A stretch of 18,722 nt of DNA from Synergistaceae bacterium (GTDB lineage Bacteria > Synergistota > Synergistia > Synergistales > Aminobacteriaceae), in the NCBI GenBank assembly GCA_031289165.1, contig JAITPZ010000086.1, forward strand, positions 1-18,722, given 5' to 3'. How positions within the stretch are numbered: the stretch's first letter is position 1; the number at the start of each line of letters is the position of its first letter. Shown here piece after piece: positions 8,456 to 15,674 of the stretch. The notes below the pieces were generated by a model. That model searched no databases, was not told where the DNA came from, and was given only the letters and a program-made list of their open reading frames with translations. The position numbers were made by a program, and so were the translations under genes.

Positions 8456-9775
8456 GTGAACAGACCGGGTAGATCGCTTATCGTTATAATTTCCGTACTC
8501 TTTGCAGCTTCGCTGTTTTCTCTTTCCTTTGCCGCCGGGGCGGAGGCCGCGAAACGGGTACGAAGGGCCTCGGTGGGAGAGGGCAGAGCCGCGAAAACGC
8601 CGCCGATTTTCGCCAGCGGGGCGGGTACCGAGAAAAGCCCTTACGTGATTCGTACGGTCACGCAGCTTTCCGCCTTCGCTCAGTCGGTCAGCAGCGGCAA
8701 TTCCTACTCCGGAAAATTTGTGAAGCTGGGCGGGGATATCGAGATTACCTCCGCGAGGTGGGTTCCGATAGGCTTTTCCAATAAAAACGGGACGCAGGCG
8801 TTCAGAGGCTCCTTCGACGGAGGCGGGTGTACCATCTGGAACCTCCGCGTGAGCAACGGCTACTGGGGCTCGGTCGGTTTCTTCGGCGCTCTCGAGGGGG
8901 CGACGATCGCCAACCTCAACCTGCAGAGTGTGGAGATCGTCGGGGAGGCCAACGTCGGGGCCGTGGCGGCGTTCATGAAAAATTCCGTCATAAAGAACTG
9001 CGCGATTTCCGGATCGGTGGAGGGGCTCTCCTCCGTGGGAGGAATCGTGGGCAGCGTCCTGGGGGGCGGGCTGGAATACTGCGGCTTCTCCGGAAACGTT
9101 CGGGGTGAGGGCGCCGCCATCGGTGGGCTGGTCGGCACGATGGACCAGGCCGTGGTGCGTTTCTGTTACGCGAAGGGAACCGTCGGGGGCAACGGAGACG
9201 TGGGCGGCATCGTCGGTGGAATCCTGAGCGGCGGCCTGCTGAACTGCCGCGCGGAGGGCCTGACCGTCCGGGGCGAGCAGAACACGGGCGGACTGGTCGG
9301 CAACATCCTCGACGGAGGCGACATAGACAAGTCCTCCTTCAACGGTCAGGTTCTGGGCAGGACTAACGCGGGAGGTCTGGTGGGACGCACGCTGGCGGGC
9401 GCTCTCACGCAGGGCGATGTCTCCGGCACCGTGCAGGGCGTGGTGCACGTTGGGGGAATCGTCGGAGAGTTCGCCGGGGGCAGCGTGACGAGTTGCGCCT
9501 CCAGCGCCTCGATCATCGGAAGCAGCGCCGTCGGCGGGCTGGTGGGATATCTGCACGGTGGTCTCGTTGACCGCAGCAACAACAGCGGGACGGTCAAGGG
9601 AGGGGAGGCCGTGGGTGGTCTCGTCGGTATCCTCGACGCGGGTGAGCTTTCCGCGAGCAAAAACACGGGGAGCGTCATCGGATACCTCAGCACGAGAAGC
9701 GGAGGGCTGGTCGGCCTCGACACCGGGGGTACGCTGGTTGACTCCGTCAGCGTCGGCCAGGTCATTCAGCGCTAG
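8456..9775 (+). CDS. Secreted GLUG-repeat surface protein
   Basis: The 439-residue product starts with a signal peptide: basic MNRPGR, a hydrophobic run LIVIISVLFAASLFSLSFAA, and a likely signal peptidase I site near residues 26-32. Residues ~50-140 form the lead-in seen in GLUG proteins (GTEKSPYVIRTVTQLSAFAQ, then WVPIGF, then FRGSFDGGGCTIWNLRV). From ~165 to 435 there are ten tandem units of about 27 residues. Nine carry a GGLVG or GGIVG core, and the first is degenerate (VGAVAAF). Such repeats are expected to stack as a right-handed beta-helix. No LPXTG, transmembrane segment, autotransporter barrel or catalytic domain is visible, so the protein is predicted to be exported. The partner or substrate is unknown. 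The start is GTG, with GGGGGAG 9 nt upstream. It forms a single-gene unit with terminators on both sides. Confidence 0.85.
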   Translation: MNRPGRSLIVIISVLFAASLFSLSFAAGAEAAKRVRRASVGEGRAAKTPPIFASGAGTEKSPYVIRTVTQLSAFAQSVSSGNSYSGKFVKLGGDIEITSARWVPIGFSNKNGTQAFRGSFDGGGCTIWNLRVSNGYWGSVGFFGALEGATIANLNLQSVEIVGEANVGAVAAFMKNSVIKNCAISGSVEGLSSVGGIVGSVLGGGLEYCGFSGNVRGEGAAIGGLVGTMDQAVVRFCYAKGTVGGNGDVGGIVGGILSGGLLNCRAEGLTVRGEQNTGGLVGNILDGGDIDKSSFNGQVLGRTNAGGLVGRTLAGALTQGDVSGTVQGVVHVGGIVGEFAGGSVTSCASSASIIGSSAVGGLVGYLHGGLVDRSNNSGTVKGGEAVGGLVGILDAGELSASKNTGSVIGYLSTRSGGLVGLDTGGTLVDSVSVGQVIQR

Positions 9776-9809
9776 CTTCCCCCTGACGGGAAGACGCGGG
9801 TATTCACAG

Positions 9810-9844
9810 GGGAGGCGTTCGAAAGGGGACGGCCTCCCTTTTTT
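9810..9844 (+). terminator. Intrinsic terminator after the GLUG-repeat gene
   Basis: GGGAGGC (9810-9816) pairs with GCCTCCC (9832-9838). The stem extends inward through GTTC with GGAC past one bulged G. T residues fill 9839-9844. It lies 35 nt after the stop codon. Confidence 0.85.
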
Positions 9845-9883
9845 CGGAAAAACTCAAAAATATCTGGAAGGGATGTTTTATCT

Positions 9884-10783
9884 GTGCCTGAACTTGTGGA
9901 GTGTGTGCCAAATTTCAGCGAGGGGAGGCGGCAGGAGGTCATCGATGCGATCGTCGGAGCGGCGCGTGCCGTTTCGGGGATCCGGGTTCTGGACGCCTCG
10001 TCCGATCCCGCTCATAACCGTACGGTTCTCACTTTTGTCGGCGGACCTCAGGCCGTCAAAGGAGCGGCGTTTGCCTGTTGCGCGAAGGCGGCGGAGCTGA
10101 TCGACATGGAAAAACACAACGGCGGGCATCCGCGCATCGGCGCGACGGACGTGATTCCGTTCATTCCCGTCGCCGACGTGACGATGGCGGAGTGTGTCAC
10201 CCTGGCGCACGAGCTGGGCAGGGAGATCGGCGAAAAGCTTTCCATCCCGGTCTACTTCTACGAGGCCGCGGCGAAGCGTCCGCACATGAAAGCCCTGCCC
10301 GACGTGCGTCAGGGAGAGTACGAGGGCCTGAAAGAAGCCATCAAAACCCCGGAACGGGCTCCCGACGAGGGGCCACAGGCGTTGCACCCGACGGCGGGCG
10401 CGACGGTGGTGGGCGCGCGTCCGTTTCTCGTCGCGTTCAACATCAACCTGGACACCTCGGATGTCGCCCTCGCCAAAAGAATTGCCCAGACCATCCGGGC
10501 GGCGAGGGGCGGCTACGTGAACTGCCGCGCCATCGGCCTGTTGCTGGACGACCGCGGGATCACGCAGGTCTCGATCAACATGACCGACTACACCGCGACG
10601 CCGCTGCATCGCGTGTTCGAGACGGTGAAATTCGAGGCCGCGCGTTACGGCGTGAACATCCTGGGCAGCGAGATCATCGGTCTGACGCCAATGCAGGCGC
10701 TGATCGACGCCGCGGACTTCTACCTCCGCCTTGATGGTTTCAAACGCGATCAGATCCTGGAGGCCCGGCTTCTCGAGGAGTGA
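9884..10783 (+). CDS. ftcD: Glutamate formimidoyltransferase, stand-alone
   Basis: The enzyme transfers the formimino group of N-formimino-L-glutamate, the end product of histidine degradation, to tetrahydrofolate, giving glutamate and 5-formiminotetrahydrofolate. The 299 residues match the formiminotransferase part only (N-terminal subdomain ~1-180, C-terminal subdomain ~182-299). The cyclodeaminase domain found in the vertebrate bifunctional protein is absent. Signatures are ELVECVPNFSEGR at the N-terminus and HNGGHPRIGATDVIPFIPV, with His82 at the position of the known catalytic histidine of the mammalian enzyme. The start is GTG at 9884 with GGAAGGGA 10 nt upstream; an ATG at 9873 is out of frame. 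No histidine-degradation gene is adjacent. Its stop codon is the first three bases of a repeat element (10781-10889). Confidence 0.95.
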   Translation: MPELVECVPNFSEGRRQEVIDAIVGAARAVSGIRVLDASSDPAHNRTVLTFVGGPQAVKGAAFACCAKAAELIDMEKHNGGHPRIGATDVIPFIPVADVTMAECVTLAHELGREIGEKLSIPVYFYEAAAKRPHMKALPDVRQGEYEGLKEAIKTPERAPDEGPQALHPTAGATVVGARPFLVAFNINLDTSDVALAKRIAQTIRAARGGYVNCRAIGLLLDDRGITQVSINMTDYTATPLHRVFETVKFEAARYGVNILGSEIIGLTPMQALIDAADFYLRLDGFKRDQILEARLLEE

Positions 10784-10889
10784 TATAGTGGTTTAACTTA
10801 AGTTTACTATAAGTAAGCTAAAAGTTTTCCTCGACAATGAGTCGTTTTTAACTATTTTAACTTTAGGCTTTTTACCTGAATTCACTATG
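10781..10889. repeat. Copy B of the 109-nt element, dyad-symmetric and MITE-like
   Basis: The ends match copy A at 2294-2402 with identical internal spacing. This copy also shows imperfect dyad symmetry about 10838: CGAC (10832-10835) and GTCG (10841-10844) flank a 5-nt centre, AAAAGTT on the left faces AACTATTTT on the right, and the outer ends are ATAGTG (10785-10790) against CACTAT (10883-10888). An imperfect terminal inverted repeat, small size, AT-rich interior and intergenic position are typical of miniature inverted-repeat elements. No target-site duplication is obvious. Its left end supplies the ftcD stop codon. Confidence 0.5.
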
Positions 10890-10943
10890 CCCGGTTGAAA
10901 TCAAATGCCTTTGGGATACTCCCGCCTCCCGTATGTACAATGC

Positions 10944-10978
10944 AATACGTCGGAGCCTTTGGGCTCCGACGTATTTTA
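10944..10978 (+). terminator. Perfect 14-bp hairpin, probable ftcD terminator
   Basis: AATACGTCGGAGCC (10944-10957) and GGCTCCGACGTATT (10962-10975) are perfectly complementary around a TTTG loop, followed by only a short T tract (TTTT at 10974-10977). It lies 160 nt after ftcD, the only + strand gene it could end. A TACAAT box with TG in front (10934-10941) sits just upstream, so it might instead be the hairpin of a short transcript. Confidence 0.6.
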
Positions 10979-11512
10979 TGCCTTCAACTGCACCTTTGCT
11001 GACGGAGTGGGCTCACCTGCGGGGGCGGCGGCGCTTCGCTGCGAAAGCGGCCGGCAGGACGGGAAGGCCGATCCCACAAGGCAGGGCGCGTCCCTGTACT
11101 GAGAAGAGGAGAAGAAATCTACGTTGTCAGGTCATTTTGTATCCTGAACCCTGACCATGTTCTCAGAGAGATCCGCCTTTTTAACGGCTTCATCATATTT
11201 GTACAGGAGGATATGCCGGTCTGTCGCGGAAATAATCGCTCTCGTTTTTATATCGATGGGCATATTCATATAATTTGGATATACCCTGATAATGCCGAAA
11301 AGGGCAGTACGATAATTTCAGCTTATTTCTCCAACTGCTTTGAACGAGTTGCACGGGCACACTTTAATGCTGACCTGACTCAGAGGCATACCCAATTATT
11401 GGAAATCATGGAAGCCCGCCATGAAAGCGCCTCGATGATCTTCATTTCCCGGTATATTATTCGGGGCCTCCCGACGCCGCATTATAACAACCGCCGTTCG
11501 CGTGCATTTTGT
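10979..11512. other. Unassigned region between ftcD and the cobalamin leader
   Basis: No gene here can be supported. Positions 10990-11090 are GC-rich, while 11100-11500 are clearly poorer in GC than the neighbouring genes. A + strand frame open from about 11030 has its first ATG at 11213, where AGGAGG stands only 2 nt away. It would encode 113 residues rich in Ile with several ATA codons and would run through the riboswitch promoter into the aptamer (to 11554), so I do not call it as a gene. The opposite strand has a competing broken frame (11132-11482). Confidence 0.5.
11132..11482 (-). pseudogene. Possible decayed gene, unknown product
   Basis: One - strand frame runs from ATG at 11482 to TGA at 11132 and is interrupted by two in-frame stops, TAA at 11396-11398 and TGA at 11318-11320. 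The last 60 codons look protein-like, for example DIKTRAIISATDRHILLYKY followed by DEAVKKADLSENMVRVQD. I do not recognise the family. The frame has the same triplet boundaries as the + strand open frame in this region, so one may simply be the mirror of the other. Treat as a candidate relic only. Confidence 0.2.
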
Positions 11513-11514
11513 TG

Positions 11515-11520
11515 TATAAT
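11515..11520 (+). promoter_or_regulatory. -10 box of the cobalamin operon promoter
   Basis: TATAAT lies at 11515-11520, preceded by TTG. No good -35 is seen at 16-18 nt upstream. Initiation about 7 nt downstream, near 11527, would start the transcript just before the riboswitch aptamer, which supports this placement. Confidence 0.55.
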
Positions 11521-11527
11521 ACCCTCA

Positions 11528-11722
11528 CAACTGAACAGGTACGTTTCGCGATGAGGGAATCCGGTTCGAAGCCGGAGCGGCCCCGCCACTGTAGCTCGAA
11601 GACGAAGCCCGCAAGTCGGAATTGAGGTTGCGAAAAGCGACTGAAATCGCTGAAGTCACTGCCCGAAGGGGCGGGAAGACGCGGGCGGCAGGATGAACGA
11701 GAAGCCAGGAGACCTCGCGGAG
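11528..11722 (+). promoter_or_regulatory. Cobalamin (adenosylcobalamin-class) riboswitch aptamer
   Basis: Conserved blocks occur in the expected order: ACAGGT at the 5' side (11535-11540), GATGAGGGAATCCGG, the signature GCGGCCCCGCCACTGTAG (11577-11594), and the B12 box AGCCAGGAGACC (11703-11714). AGGT at 11537-11540 can pair with ACCT at 11712-11715 to close the core. It controls the cobalamin operon from cbiC onward, most likely repressing it when the coenzyme is bound. The expression platform is the terminator at 11793-11821. Identification as a cobalamin riboswitch is secure; the ligand subclass is not determined. Confidence 0.93.
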
Positions 11723-11792
11723 CGGGTGTCTTGTATTGCGCGTGGGCGCGGGGCGGGAGAACTTCTGACACAATCCGAATGCTTAATGGAGA

Positions 11793-11821
11793 GGGGAGCC
11801 GACTGCGAGGTTCCCCTTTTT
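11793..11821 (+). terminator. Riboswitch-controlled terminator before cbiC
   Basis: GGGGAGCC (11793-11800) pairs with GGTTCCCC (11809-11816), 8 bp with one G-U, around an 8-nt loop and followed by five T residues. CTGCGAGGTT (11803-11812), in the loop and 3' arm, can instead pair with GACCTCGCGG (11711-11720) of the aptamer 3' strand over ten positions (eight Watson-Crick, two G-U). The two structures exclude each other, which fits transcriptional attenuation by bound cobalamin. Confidence 0.8.
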
Positions 11822-11866
11822 GCGTTTTTCGATATGGGGATGTTTTGAGGTTCCGGAGGTGAGAGA

Positions 11867-12478
11867 ATGCGACCCGATGAGATCGAGCAGGCGAGTATGA
11901 GCATCATCGCGGAAGAGCTGGGAGATCGCGTGATCCCGAAAGAGCGCCTTCCGATTGTTATGCGCGTGATCCACACGACGGCGGACTTCGAGTTCGCGGA
12001 GACGCTCGCCTTTTCGGGGGACGCGGTGAGGGCGGGCAGAGAGGCTCTGGCCCGGGGGGTTTCGGTCGTGACCGACACCCGCATGGCGGCCAGCGGCGTC
12101 AATAAAAAATTCGTGACCGCATACGGCGGAATGGTTCTCTGTCACATGGCCGACGAGGACGTCGCCGACGAGGCGCTGGAACGCGGCGTCACCCGCGCGG
12201 TCGTCAGCATAGAGCGCGCGGCGCGGGATACGCCCGACGCGATTTTCGCCATCGGCAACGCGCCGACGGCGCTGCTGCGCCTGTGTGAGCTCATGGACGA
12301 GGGGAAGGCGCGGCCATCCCTCGTTATCGGGGCTCCCGTGGGTTTCGTCAACGTCCTGGAGGCCAAGGAGGCCCTGATGAGGACGAACGTCCCGTGGATC
12401 GTCGCGCGCGGGCGTAAGGGCGGATCTCCGGTCGCGGCGGCGATCGTCAATGCTCTCTTATACGGATCGTCATGCTGA
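11867..12478 (+). CDS. cbiC: Cobalt-precorrin-8 methylmutase
   Basis: CbiC moves the methyl group from C11 to C12 of cobalt-precorrin-8 to give cobyrinate, the last ring-modifying step before amidation. The 203-residue length is typical. The motif VMRVIHTTADFEFA carries the expected catalytic histidine (His36), and DTRMAASGVNKKF, IGNAPTALLRL and IGAPVGFVNVLEAKE are family segments. The ATG at 11867 follows GGAGGT (11855-11860) at 6 nt. It is the first gene after the riboswitch and overlaps cbiD by 29 nt. Nothing is missing. Confidence 0.96.
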   Translation: MRPDEIEQASMSIIAEELGDRVIPKERLPIVMRVIHTTADFEFAETLAFSGDAVRAGREALARGVSVVTDTRMAASGVNKKFVTAYGGMVLCHMADEDVADEALERGVTRAVVSIERAARDTPDAIFAIGNAPTALLRLCELMDEGKARPSLVIGAPVGFVNVLEAKEALMRTNVPWIVARGRKGGSPVAAAIVNALLYGSSC

Positions 12479-13586
12479 ACGAGGCGCGTTCGTGCTGAGG
12501 GAGGGCGTCTCCACCGGTTCCTGCGCGGCGGGCGCGGCGAAGGCGGCGGCGCTGTGGCTGACCACGGGACTCTGTCCCGAGCGGGTCGAGGTCGAGACGC
12601 CGCTCGGACGGACGCTCACCCTGGAGGTCGTTCCGCTGGAGGCGGGCTGTTGCGGTGTGGTGAAGGACGCGGGCGACGACCCGGACGCGACGAACGGACT
12701 GACGATCCGCGCGCGGGTGGAACTCATGGAGCGCGAGGGCGGGGTCGAGTTTCGCGCGGGTGAGGGCGTGGGCGTCGCGACGCTGCCGGGCCTCAGAGTT
12801 CCCGTCGGCGAGCCCGCGATCAACCCCGTGCCGCGGCAAATGATCGCGGAGGCGCTGCGGGAGATCGTCGGACCCCGCGCAGCCGTGGTGACGATCTCCG
12901 TCCCCGGCGGAGAGGAGGTCGCGCGGCGCACGTTCAACCCCAGGCTGGGGGTCGTGGGCGGCATTTCGATCCTCGGGACGACGGGCATCGTGCGGCCTAT
13001 GGACGATCGCTCGATTGCGGAGTCCCTGACTCTGGAGCTGAACACCCACGCGGCGCAGGGCGAAAGGGACATCGTCCTGACCTTCGGGAACACGGGGGAA
13101 AAGGCCCTGCGCAGGGCCTTCGGGCTGACGGGGCGCTCCGTCCTTCAGGTTGGAAACCGGATCGGCTTCGTGCTGGACGAGGCGCGGCGCCTGGGCTTCG
13201 AAAGGGTGCTGGTCTGCGGACATCCGGGGAAACTGCTGAAGGTCGCGGCCGGAAGTTTCGACACCCACAACCGCGTCGCGGACGGACGGATGGAGGCCCT
13301 GTGCACGCACGCGGCCCTGCTGGGGATGGAGCACGACTCCATTCGGAGGCTTTACGCCTGTCCGACGGCGGAGGGAGCGATCGAACTCGTGACCTCCCTG
13401 ACGCGCGACGGGGGAAGAACCCTGTGGAACCGCCTGGCGGAGGCCGTGGCCGGACGCTGCGCCGATCGCTCGTTCGGCGAGCTGACCGCGGGCGCGGCGT
13501 TCATCGGAAACGACGGAACGATTCTCGGCAAAAGCGCGCGGGTCGATTTCCTGATAAAAAAAGTGGAGTCGGAAAATGCGCCATAA
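12450..13586 (+). CDS. cbiD: Cobalt-precorrin-5B C1-methyltransferase
   Basis: CbiD adds the methyl group at C1 of cobalt-precorrin-5B in the anaerobic pathway and is one of its marker enzymes. The protein has 378 residues, the normal size. Visible signatures are LREGVSTGSCAAGAA (residues 16-30), TFNPRLGVVGGISILGTTGI (from 161) and VLVCGHPGKLLKVAAG with His258. The ATG at 12450 gives about 15 residues before the conserved block, as in the Salmonella protein, but overlaps cbiC by 29 nt and has no clear ribosome site. GTG at 12492 would cut into the usual N-terminus. The end overlaps cbiET by 11 nt, so the genes are probably translationally coupled. Confidence 0.95.
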   Translation: MLSYTDRHAERGAFVLREGVSTGSCAAGAAKAAALWLTTGLCPERVEVETPLGRTLTLEVVPLEAGCCGVVKDAGDDPDATNGLTIRARVELMEREGGVEFRAGEGVGVATLPGLRVPVGEPAINPVPRQMIAEALREIVGPRAAVVTISVPGGEEVARRTFNPRLGVVGGISILGTTGIVRPMDDRSIAESLTLELNTHAAQGERDIVLTFGNTGEKALRRAFGLTGRSVLQVGNRIGFVLDEARRLGFERVLVCGHPGKLLKVAAGSFDTHNRVADGRMEALCTHAALLGMEHDSIRRLYACPTAEGAIELVTSLTRDGGRTLWNRLAEAVAGRCADRSFGELTAGAAFIGNDGTILGKSARVDFLIKKVESENAP

Positions 13587-14862
13587 ACTGGTCGTCGTGA
13601 GCGTGGGGCCGGGCGACGCGGGCCAGTTGACCCGCGCGGCGGAGGCAGCCCTGAAAACGACCGGTTGCCTGTTCGCCGCGAAGCGCCACCTGGAGTCGGG
13701 GTTGCGCGAACTTACGGAAGGACATTCGAATGTGATTCTCATGGAGGATATCGAGAAAACTCTGTCGCGGATCGGGGACAACCTCGAACGCGGCGATGTG
13801 GCCGTGGCCGTGTCGGGCGACGCGGGGGTATTCAGCCTCCTGCCGAAGTTGCGGGAGCGCTTCCCGGACCGGGAAATTGAGACGCTTCCCGGCGTGAGCG
13901 CCCTGCAGTCCCTCTGCGCGGCGCTCTGCGAGACCTGGGACGACGCGAAGATCGTGAGCCTCCACGGGAGGAACATGCCGCCGTCGAAGGTCGCGGGCAT
14001 CGTGGCGACGAACCGCAGGACGATTTTTTTCTGCGGCCCGAACCTCGACCCCGCCTCGCTGTGCCGAATTCTCTCGGAGCGCGGGCTGAATTTCGTCGAG
14101 ATCGCCGTGGGGGAGCGGCTGTCCTGCCCCGACGGGCGTGTCGTGAAGGGGAGGCCCTCAGAACTCTGCGGACAAATGTTCGACCCCCTGTCGGTCGTGA
14201 TGGCGACGACGCGACAGGATGATCTCGCGCCCTATCCATCGCCGGGGCTCGAGGACGCGGAGATTTTGCGGGAGCCGCGCAAAATTCCCATGACGCGAAT
14301 GGAGGTTCGAACGATCATCCTGAGCCGACTGCGACTGGAAGCGGACTCCGTCGTATGGGACATCGGCGCGGGAACGGGCTCCGTCTCCATCGCATGTGCG
14401 CGGGCGTGTCCTTACGGAGAGGTCCACGCCGTGGAGCGCCTGCCCGAGGCCGCCCGGCTGGTGCGGAGCAACGGGGCTCGCTTTCGCGCCCACAACCTTT
14501 TCGTCCACGAGGGCAACGCGGCGGAGCTTTTGGAATCTCTGCCCCGCCCGAACGCCGTATTCATCGGGGGCAGCGGGGGCGAGCTGCGTCAAATTCTGGA
14601 ACGCGTCGCCCAAATCGACATAACCGACTGTCCTGTCACAACGCCCGTTCGCGTCGTCGTCAGCGGCGTCACTCTGGGAACGATCGCCGTCGCGTCCGAT
14701 GTGCTGAACGGCCCCGGCTTTCGGGACTTCGAGGCGGCGCAAATTTCAGTCACGCGCAGCCAGCCCGTCGGAAACAGCGTCGTCATGGCCGCTCAAAACC
14801 CTGTGACGATTTTTTCCGCCTGGACGACGGGGCCGGGAGAGAACGTGAGGCCGGCATCGTGA
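13576..14862 (+). CDS. cbiET: CbiE-CbiT fusion, precorrin-6Y / cobalt-precorrin-7 methyltransferase
   Basis: The N-terminal half (1 to ~205) is a CbiE tetrapyrrole methylase that methylates C5 (VVVSVGPGDAGQLT at 6-19; VAVAVSGDAGVFSLLPKL; LPGVSALQSLCAAL). The C-terminal half (~232-428) is a CbiT class I SAM methyltransferase that methylates C15 and decarboxylates the C12 acetate (VWDIGAGTGSVSIA from 260, VHAVERLPEA, AVFIGGSGGELRQIL). At 428 residues it corresponds to CobL-type fusions, so both steps are done by one polypeptide. The ATG at 13576 has GGAG at 13565-13568. Its stop overlaps the GTG of cbiF by 4 nt. A split CbiE and CbiT is the ancestral alternative and is not seen here. Confidence 0.95.
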   Translation: MRHKLVVVSVGPGDAGQLTRAAEAALKTTGCLFAAKRHLESGLRELTEGHSNVILMEDIEKTLSRIGDNLERGDVAVAVSGDAGVFSLLPKLRERFPDREIETLPGVSALQSLCAALCETWDDAKIVSLHGRNMPPSKVAGIVATNRRTIFFCGPNLDPASLCRILSERGLNFVEIAVGERLSCPDGRVVKGRPSELCGQMFDPLSVVMATTRQDDLAPYPSPGLEDAEILREPRKIPMTRMEVRTIILSRLRLEADSVVWDIGAGTGSVSIACARACPYGEVHAVERLPEAARLVRSNGARFRAHNLFVHEGNAAELLESLPRPNAVFIGGSGGELRQILERVAQIDITDCPVTTPVRVVVSGVTLGTIAVASDVLNGPGFRDFEAAQISVTRSQPVGNSVVMAAQNPVTIFSAWTTGPGENVRPAS

Positions 14863-15674
14863 TTCACTTCGTCGGGGCCGGGCCCGGAGCGCCGGACCTC
14901 ATCACCGTTCGGGGCCTCGGGCTGCTTCGGAAGGCCGGGATGGTCGTCTATGCGGGCTCTCTGGTTAACCCGGAGCTTTTGGACTTCGCGCGCCCCGGCT
15001 GCGAAGTTCACGACAGCGCATCCATGACGCTGGACGAGGTGATCGGGACGATGAGGGACGGTTTTGCGCGGGGGCTGGACGTCGTGCGCCTGCACACGGG
15101 CGACCCGTCGCTCTACGGCGCGGTGCGGGAGCAGATGGACCGACTGATGGAGCTGGACATTCCCTTCGAGGTCGTGCCGGGCGTCAGCTCCTTCTGCGCG
15201 GCCGCGGCGGCCCTTAACGCGGAGTACACCCTGCCGGGCGTCAGCCAGACCCTGATCGTCACGCGCATGGCGGGCCGCACCCCCGTTCCGGATCGCGAGA
15301 GCATCCGTTCCCTCGCCGCGCACGGGGCCTCGATGGCGCTTTTCCTCTCGGCGGGTATGGTGGAGGACCTGTGTACGGCGCTGATCGAGGGCGGGTACGC
15401 TCCGGACACCTTGTCGGCGCTGGTTTACAGGGCGAGCTGGCCGGACCAGAAAATTCTGCGCGCGCCCCTCTCCGACCTGCCCTCCCTGGCCGGGACCGAA
15501 GGAATCAAAAAGACCGCCCTGGTCCTGGTCGGGAATTTTCTGGGGAACGACTACGAGCTGTCGAGGCTCTACGACCCGTCGTTCGAGCACGGATTCCGGG
15601 CAGCTCGGGAATCGGGGCCGAAAAGCGTCACGGGTGAGGACGCACGGACGACAGAGGGGGCGACAGGGCGATGA
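14859..15674 (+). CDS. cbiF: Cobalt-precorrin-4 C11-methyltransferase
   Basis: CbiF (CobM in the aerobic numbering) methylates C11 of cobalt-precorrin-4 using SAM. The frame is open far upstream inside cbiET, but the real start is GTG at 14859, which gives MIHFVGAGPGAPDLITVRG, the canonical N-terminus, and 271 residues. Other motifs are VVYAGSLVNPELL, HTGDPSLYGAVREQM (from residue 79), VVPGVSSFCAAAAAL and TRMAGRTPVPDRES. A GAGG (14847-14850) sits 8 nt upstream. It overlaps cbiET by GTGA and cbiG by ATGA. The last ~25 residues after the conserved SRLYDPSF are variable and hydrophilic. Confidence 0.96.
   Translation: MIHFVGAGPGAPDLITVRGLGLLRKAGMVVYAGSLVNPELLDFARPGCEVHDSASMTLDEVIGTMRDGFARGLDVVRLHTGDPSLYGAVREQMDRLMELDIPFEVVPGVSSFCAAAAALNAEYTLPGVSQTLIVTRMAGRTPVPDRESIRSLAAHGASMALFLSAGMVEDLCTALIEGGYAPDTLSALVYRASWPDQKILRAPLSDLPSLAGTEGIKKTALVLVGNFLGNDYELSRLYDPSFEHGFRAARESGPKSVTGEDARTTEGATGR

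Noticed and set aside
8359..8472. 37-codon frame before the GLUG gene
   Set aside because: There is no ribosome site, and it overlaps the start of the confident gene in another frame.
8456..9775. Tandem repeats in the GLUG gene as a DNA repeat array
   Set aside because: The periodicity is at protein level (about 27 residues). The nucleotide sequence between units has diverged, so it is not a satellite or CRISPR.
10990..11100. GC-rich stretch with possible structured RNA
   Set aside because: I could not match it to RNase P, tmRNA, SRP or 6S RNA signatures, so no RNA gene is called.
10905..11154. Two overlapping + strand frames of 65 and 73 codons
   Set aside because: Neither has a ribosome site. 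Both cross the perfect hairpin at 10944-10975 and show Arg/Gly-rich composition typical of non-coding GC-rich DNA.
14355..14858. Upstream extension of cbiF from ATG 14355
   Set aside because: The extension lies inside the CbiT domain in another frame and has Arg-rich shadow composition. GTG 14859 gives the conserved CbiF N-terminus.
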